A program made the position numbers and the translations under genes. 64,000 nt of DNA, from assembly GCF_946479755.1 (NCBI RefSeq), contig NZ_CAMLHC010000005.1:248001-312000 (forward strand), given 5' to 3'. How positions within the stretch are numbered: the stretch's first letter is position 1; every line of letters starts with the position of its first letter. Origin of the DNA: an uncultured Chitinophaga sp. GTDB taxonomy: Bacteria; Bacteroidota; Bacteroidia; Chitinophagales; Chitinophagaceae. Under the pieces are notes generated by a model. That model was not told where the DNA came from. It saw only the letters and a list, made by a program, of their open reading frames with translations, and did not search any database. Positions 60,410 to 64,000 of the stretch are shown one piece after another.

Positions 60410-61984
60410 ATGATTAAAAGAATTTACCCTCTTTTAGGAGGACTCTTTTTATCCGTTACCGCAATGGCGCAGAGCTCGAATGACGCACTGCTCTACTCCC
60501 CCAATCAACCATTCGGGACCGCAAGAGCACAATCACTGGGCGGGGCAGGCATTGGCCTGGGCGGCGACTACTCCTCCGCACACACTAACCCTGCCGGCAT
60601 CGGCATGTTCAAGACCGGCGAAGTGTTCATCTCAGCAGGATTAGGCCTTACCAACAACAACTCCACCTATCTGGGCAACGGGCAGCTGGACAATAAAGGC
60701 AACAAGACCAATTTCCAGATACCCAGCATCGGCGTGATCTTCGCCTCCAACAAAGGCACCGGCGACAAAGCGTGGAACAACGTAAGCTTCTCCCTGGGCT
60801 ATACCCGCCTGGCCAACTACAACAATAAAATAGTGGTGGCCGGCTACAACGACAAATCATCTTTCTCTGATACCTGGGTAGACCAGATGTGGTACGCGGA
60901 TTCTGCGGGCATCGTCAACGACTATCCGCTGGGCGGCAGCATCGGCTACCGTGCCGGCCTGATAGACCGTTTCCGTCATCCTGACGGCGTAGTAGACCCG
61001 ATGAGCAACGCATCCCCTACCCGCCCCACCGGCGGCCTGACTGCTATCCAGCAACGGGGCATCCTGGAAACACGGGGAGGACTGAACGAGTTTGCTTTTG
61101 CCGTAGCCGGTAACTACGGTAACCGTTTATACATCGGCGGTAGCATCAACGTACCCAATGTGAACTACCGCGAGGACTTCACCGTGATGGAAGACGACGC
61201 TACCAATAACGGCGCCAATCAGCCTAACAACGATTTCGGTTACTTCGATTACCGTCAGTACCTCAGAAGAACAGGACTCGGTATCGGCGCTAAAATAGGC
61301 GTATTGTACAAGGCTTCTCCCCGCTTCCGCCTGGGTGGCGCCTTTCACACGCCGACCTACTATAGCCTGCACGACAGCTATACCGCCGACATCGACGTGA
61401 ACACAGAAAACTACCTCGGTAAACAATATGCACATTCCGGCGACGTAACCGGCGGTTACCCCGTGGAATTTGATTATAACTATGTTGCACCGCTTCGCGC
61501 GATGGCCGGCGCCACCTACTTCTTCGGTGACATCACCCACGTGAGCAACACACAGGGTTTCATCACCGCCGATTACGAATACGTGAACCAGTCCTCCGGC
61601 AAATTCAAGATGAGCGACTACCGCGATGACGAAAAAGCGCTGAACCAGAATATCGGCGCCATTTATAAAGCCGTTTCCAACGTACGGGTGGGCGCCGAAC
61701 TGAAATTCGCCACCCTCTACGCCGTAAGGGCCGGTTTCGCCTGGTATGGCAACCCGTACAGCAATGACGAATACAACGCCAACACCGACGCTTCCCGCAA
61801 AGTGTACAGCGCTGGTTTCGGCTACCGCAACAAGGGCCTGTACGCCGATCTGGCCTACAGCTACACACAGGGCAATGACCGCTATCGCCTGTACACCAGC
61901 ACCACGCAGGGATTAACACCCGGAGCTGCTACGCTGGATTACAACAGGAGCAATGTGGTACTGACACTGGGACTGAAGTTTTAA
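60410..61984 (+). CDS. FadL/OmpP1-like outer-membrane protein
   Basis: The 524-residue protein has a signal peptide (KRIYPLLGGLFLSVTAMAQ) and the typical opening of the FadL/TodX family: ARAQSLGGAGIGLGGDYSSA, then HTNPAGIGMFKTGEV, the NPA motif of the N-terminal hatch. The rest is a beta-barrel ending in SNVVLTLGLKF with a terminal phenylalanine. Relatives carry hydrophobic compounds such as fatty acids across the outer membrane. The ligand is unknown here. Flanked by terminators, it appears monocistronic. Confidence 0.88.
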   Translation: MIKRIYPLLGGLFLSVTAMAQSSNDALLYSPNQPFGTARAQSLGGAGIGLGGDYSSAHTNPAGIGMFKTGEVFISAGLGLTNNNSTYLGNGQLDNKGNKTNFQIPSIGVIFASNKGTGDKAWNNVSFSLGYTRLANYNNKIVVAGYNDKSSFSDTWVDQMWYADSAGIVNDYPLGGSIGYRAGLIDRFRHPDGVVDPMSNASPTRPTGGLTAIQQRGILETRGGLNEFAFAVAGNYGNRLYIGGSINVPNVNYREDFTVMEDDATNNGANQPNNDFGYFDYRQYLRRTGLGIGAKIGVLYKASPRFRLGGAFHTPTYYSLHDSYTADIDVNTENYLGKQYAHSGDVTGGYPVEFDYNYVAPLRAMAGATYFFGDITHVSNTQGFITADYEYVNQSSGKFKMSDYRDDEKALNQNIGAIYKAVSNVRVGAELKFATLYAVRAGFAWYGNPYSNDEYNANTDASRKVYSAGFGYRNKGLYADLAYSYTQGNDRYRLYTSTTQGLTPGAATLDYNRSNVVLTLGLKF

Positions 61985-62013
61985 CCGATGCCTGTCCGGG
62001 CACGATGTAATAG

Positions 62014-62042
62014 AAAAGCTGGCCTTGCGGCCAGCTTTTTTT
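62014..62042 (+). terminator. Terminator of the FadL-like gene
   Basis: A perfect 11-bp stem (AAAAGCTGGCC with GGCCAGCTTTT), loop TTGC, then TTT. Confidence 0.9.
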
Positions 62043-62115
62043 ATGCGAAGATGATACGAAGTATTGTATTTGATTGGATGTGCTTATGCCTATAGCGATG
62101 CGGCAGATGTTATGA

Positions 62116-63024
62116 TCAGGAGGGCTGTTGCAGCTGTTGTTGCAGCCAGCTGACGATCACTTCCGGGTAACGGGGATCGAACCAGTGGTAATCCGGGTCT
62201 TTGCGGAACCAGGTCAGCTGTCTTTTGGCGTATTGCCGGGTATGTGTTTTGATGTCTTCCACAGCCTTTTCGAGGGACAGGGTACCATCGAAGTAGTCAA
62301 ATATCTCCTGGTAACCTACGGTACGCAGGGCGTTATGTTGCCGGAAAGGTTTTACGCTTTCCACTTCTGCGAGCAGGCCGGCGTCCATCATGAGGTCTAC
62401 CCGTTTGTGGATATTTTCATGCAGCAGTTCTTTCGGCAGGTTGACGCCTATTTTGATGACACGGAAATCGCGCTGTGCTTTGGTGGCGGTGCGGAAGGTA
62501 GTGATAGACCTGCCGGTGGCGTCAAGGACTTCCAGTGCGCGGATAAGGCGTTGCGGATTTTGTGTTTCTGCGGTGGCATAAAACGCCGGATCGCGTAGCT
62601 GCAGTTGTTGCTGGAGCCAGGCGAGGCCGTTTTCCGCATATTGGGCGTTGAGTTGTTCGCGGATGCCTGGCGGGATGGCCGGCATATCGTCTATTCCTTC
62701 ACAGAAAGCGCGGATATACAGGCCGGTACCGCCGCACAGGATGGCCACGTCATTGTCGCGGAAGATATCGCGGGCATATTGCAGGGCCAGTTGTTCGTAG
62801 ATACCGGCATTCACTTCTTCCCGGATGGAGTGGGAGTTGATGAAATAGTGCGGGGCGGCTGCCAGTTCTTCTGTTGTAGGTTTAGCCGTACCGATGCTGA
62901 TTTCCCGGTAACATTGCCGGGAGTCGGCAGAGATCACCGAAGTGCGGTATAATTGCGCCAACCGTATAGCCAGCGCCGTTTTACCGGAGGCCGTGGGGCC
63001 TGCTATGATAATGACTGTTTTCAG
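62116..63024 (-). CDS. miaA: tRNA dimethylallyltransferase
   Basis: The enzyme adds the dimethylallyl group to A37 of tRNAs, the substrate of MiaB. It is 302 residues from the CTG at 63024. The P-loop GPTASGKT lies at codons 9-16, followed by SVISADSRQCYREISIGTAKP and ILCGGTGLYIRAF. An in-frame TGA three codons upstream of CTG leaves CTG as the only common-type start before the P-loop (the others are ATT, ATC or ATA); the TTG at 62961 would delete the P-loop. It lies 13 bases after the stop of the pRiA4b ORF-3-like gene, probably in one transcript. Confidence 0.93.
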   Translation of the reverse strand: MKTVIIIAGPTASGKTALAIRLAQLYRTSVISADSRQCYREISIGTAKPTTEELAAAPHYFINSHSIREEVNAGIYEQLALQYARDIFRDNDVAILCGGTGLYIRAFCEGIDDMPAIPPGIREQLNAQYAENGLAWLQQQLQLRDPAFYATAETQNPQRLIRALEVLDATGRSITTFRTATKAQRDFRVIKIGVNLPKELLHENIHKRVDLMMDAGLLAEVESVKPFRQHNALRTVGYQEIFDYFDGTLSLEKAVEDIKTHTRQYAKRQLTWFRKDPDYHWFDPRYPEVIVSWLQQQLQQPS

Positions 63025-63037
63025 GTTAGATCAGTTA

Positions 63038-63616
63038 CTAGTAGTTATTTTCATCTTCACCGCCGCCGCCGAATTCATCAGCGCCGTCGTTGTTGGTTTC
63101 CTCTTCTCCTTCTTCACCGAAGCCTTCTTCGTCCATGCCCTCTTTATTGAGGTCATATTTTTCTTCCATTTCCACGAGTTTGTCGCCCACGAGCCCTTTG
63201 GTACCGTATTGGCTGGGGGCCAGGCCTTCCTTGCGTACGCATACCGGGTAGGTCAATTTAGCGTTCTCATCTTTGGAAACGCCGATCAGTTCAACGAGGA
63301 ACGACCAGTTTTTGGCGAAATCGTAGAGGTAGATGAATTTTTGGTTGGGTGCTTTCACTGCGGCGGCGATGGTTGTTTCCGCCATCAGCAGTGGTTCTAC
63401 TTTACGGGGTTGCTTATCTTCCTGCAGGATGATTTCCCGGCCGCGTTGCCAGTTATCGTTGCTACGGAAGAAGGTGGCTCCATGTTTGGTATCAAATTCA
63501 AAAGCCTGCAAAATGGCCGTATGTAATGCTAAAAACGTCTGATTCGGCTTAATGGAAATGTCTCTGTAAACACTTTCATCTTCTTCCCAGTATACTCTGA
63601 ATTTCAAAACCGGCAT
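63038..63616 (-). CDS. pRiA4b ORF-3-like protein
   Basis: The 192-residue soluble protein has the pRiA4b ORF-3 family N-terminus (LKFRVYWEEDESVYRDISI, then LHTAILQAFEF) and a LYDFAKNWSFLVELIGV core. The C-terminal 40 residues are acidic and glycine-rich (EEGFGEEGEEETNNDGADEF). Function is unknown. It is 13 bases upstream of miaA on the same strand. Confidence 0.85.
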   Translation of the reverse strand: MPVLKFRVYWEEDESVYRDISIKPNQTFLALHTAILQAFEFDTKHGATFFRSNDNWQRGREIILQEDKQPRKVEPLLMAETTIAAAVKAPNQKFIYLYDFAKNWSFLVELIGVSKDENAKLTYPVCVRKEGLAPSQYGTKGLVGDKLVEMEEKYDLNKEGMDEEGFGEEGEEETNNDGADEFGGGGEDENNY

Positions 63617-63722
63617 GACAATTTGGTTATAAGTTAGATAAATATATTAATTCCCAACGCATGGTCAAGGGCGCTGATAACAATTAATCGTTTCTTAATT
63701 CTGGTATGTAAAATTACCAATT

Positions 63723-64000
63723 TTATTTAACTGGGGTAAGGTCCAGGGCTTTTGCTTTTTCCAGCAAAAAAGCGTAGGCGGCTTCGTAGGTGTTTGCGAT
63801 TTCGCCGTCGAGGATAGCCTCCCGGATGGCGTTTTTGAGGTCGCCTACTACGCGGCCGGGCTTCAGGCCAAACGTCTCCATGATCATTTCGCCGGTAACG
63901 GGGGGTTGCCAGTTGCGGATACGATCGCTTTCCTCCACTTCCTTCAGCCTTTTGCGCACCAGTTCAAAATTCTCCAGATAACGTTTCACCTTGGATTTGT
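63723..64000 (-). CDS. C-terminal end of a CCA tRNA nucleotidyltransferase/HD-domain protein (5' partial)
   Basis: Reading is open to the window edge, so only about 92 C-terminal residues are visible, including [40 protein letters not shown] and [16 protein letters not shown]. The pattern matches the C-terminal region of Bacteroidota CCA-adding enzymes, which rebuild the 3' end of tRNAs; other HD-domain nucleotidyltransferases remain possible. The apparent start at 63989 is internal. Confidence 0.75.
   Translation of the reverse strand, partial: KSKVKRYLENFELVRKRLKEVEESDRIRNWQPPVTGEMIMETFGLKPGRVVGDLKNAIREAILDGEIANTYEAAYAFLLEKAKALDLTPVK

Noticed and set aside
1..64000. tRNA or rRNA genes, integrase or transposase
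   Set aside because: No cloverleaf-like stretch, rRNA-like sequence or recombinase motifs were seen in the intergenic spaces or reading frames.

Overview
The window looks like chromosomal DNA of a Bacteroidota bacterium, most likely a member of the Chitinophagaceae close to Chitinophaga. The reasons are the large outer-membrane receptors with carboxypeptidase-regulatory-like N-termini, a beta-propeller sensor kinase paired with a LytTR regulator, a TamB/LptE/SecG/MltG envelope set, genes without clear Shine-Dalgarno sequences, and many copies of the Bacteroidota -7 promoter element (TAnnTTTG). No rRNA, tRNA, CRISPR array, integrase or transposase is visible. Most of the window is ordinary, densely packed chromosome.

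Layout. 1-4.6 kb: two tandem paralogous outer-membrane beta-barrel receptors, the first cut by the window edge. 4.6-11.4 kb: pcm, a phosphohexomutase, a DUF2279-type protein, a PyrR-like phosphoribosyltransferase and a two-gene iron-sulfur oxidoreductase of the heterodisulfide-reductase type. 11.4-18.7 kb: miaB, a sigma-54 activator without receiver domain, lptE, a TPR-like protein, secG, mltG and a BrkB-type membrane protein. 18.9-31.6 kb: a peroxiredoxin-like lipoprotein, an M14 peptidase divergent from gamma-glutamyltransferase, a DinB-like protein, a lipoprotein, a PLP enzyme, a TraB/GumN protein and a 1600-residue TamB-like protein. 31.7-36.6 kb: ribBA and a large Oar-like TonB-dependent receptor.

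36.6-42.6 kb is the most interesting stretch. Five same-strand genes encode an alpha/beta hydrolase, an ATP-grasp ligase with a Lys/Ala-rich tail, a glutamate-cysteine-ligase-type carboxylate-amine ligase, a class I glutamine amidotransferase and a second, divergent ATP-grasp-like protein. A second esterase with an EF-hand-like loop is divergently transcribed next to them. The set reads as an uncharacterised pathway that builds amide or peptide bonds. It is followed by a visibly more A+T-rich block of four minus-strand genes of unknown function (42.6-45.5 kb): LRR-like, membrane-anchored, small membrane and tail-fibre-like.

45.7-64 kb: a membrane protein, ridA, a rhodanese, a kinase-less PASTA protein, ddl, a ferredoxin next to a LuxC-type acyl-CoA reductase, an HtrA protease, a LytTR/propeller-kinase pair, proS, a Gly/Tyr-rich lipoprotein, a FadL-like outer-membrane protein, miaA (apparently forced to start at CTG), a pRiA4b ORF-3-like protein and the 3' end of a tRNA nucleotidyltransferase-like gene.

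Non-coding structure is also notable. There is a perfect 38-bp inverted repeat nested around a second hairpin (51278-51463), AATTACG iterons and hairpins (57303-57460), a 22-bp triplicate (11605-11670), and several genes whose -7-like box lies only 4-5 bases before the start codon, which predicts leaderless mRNAs.
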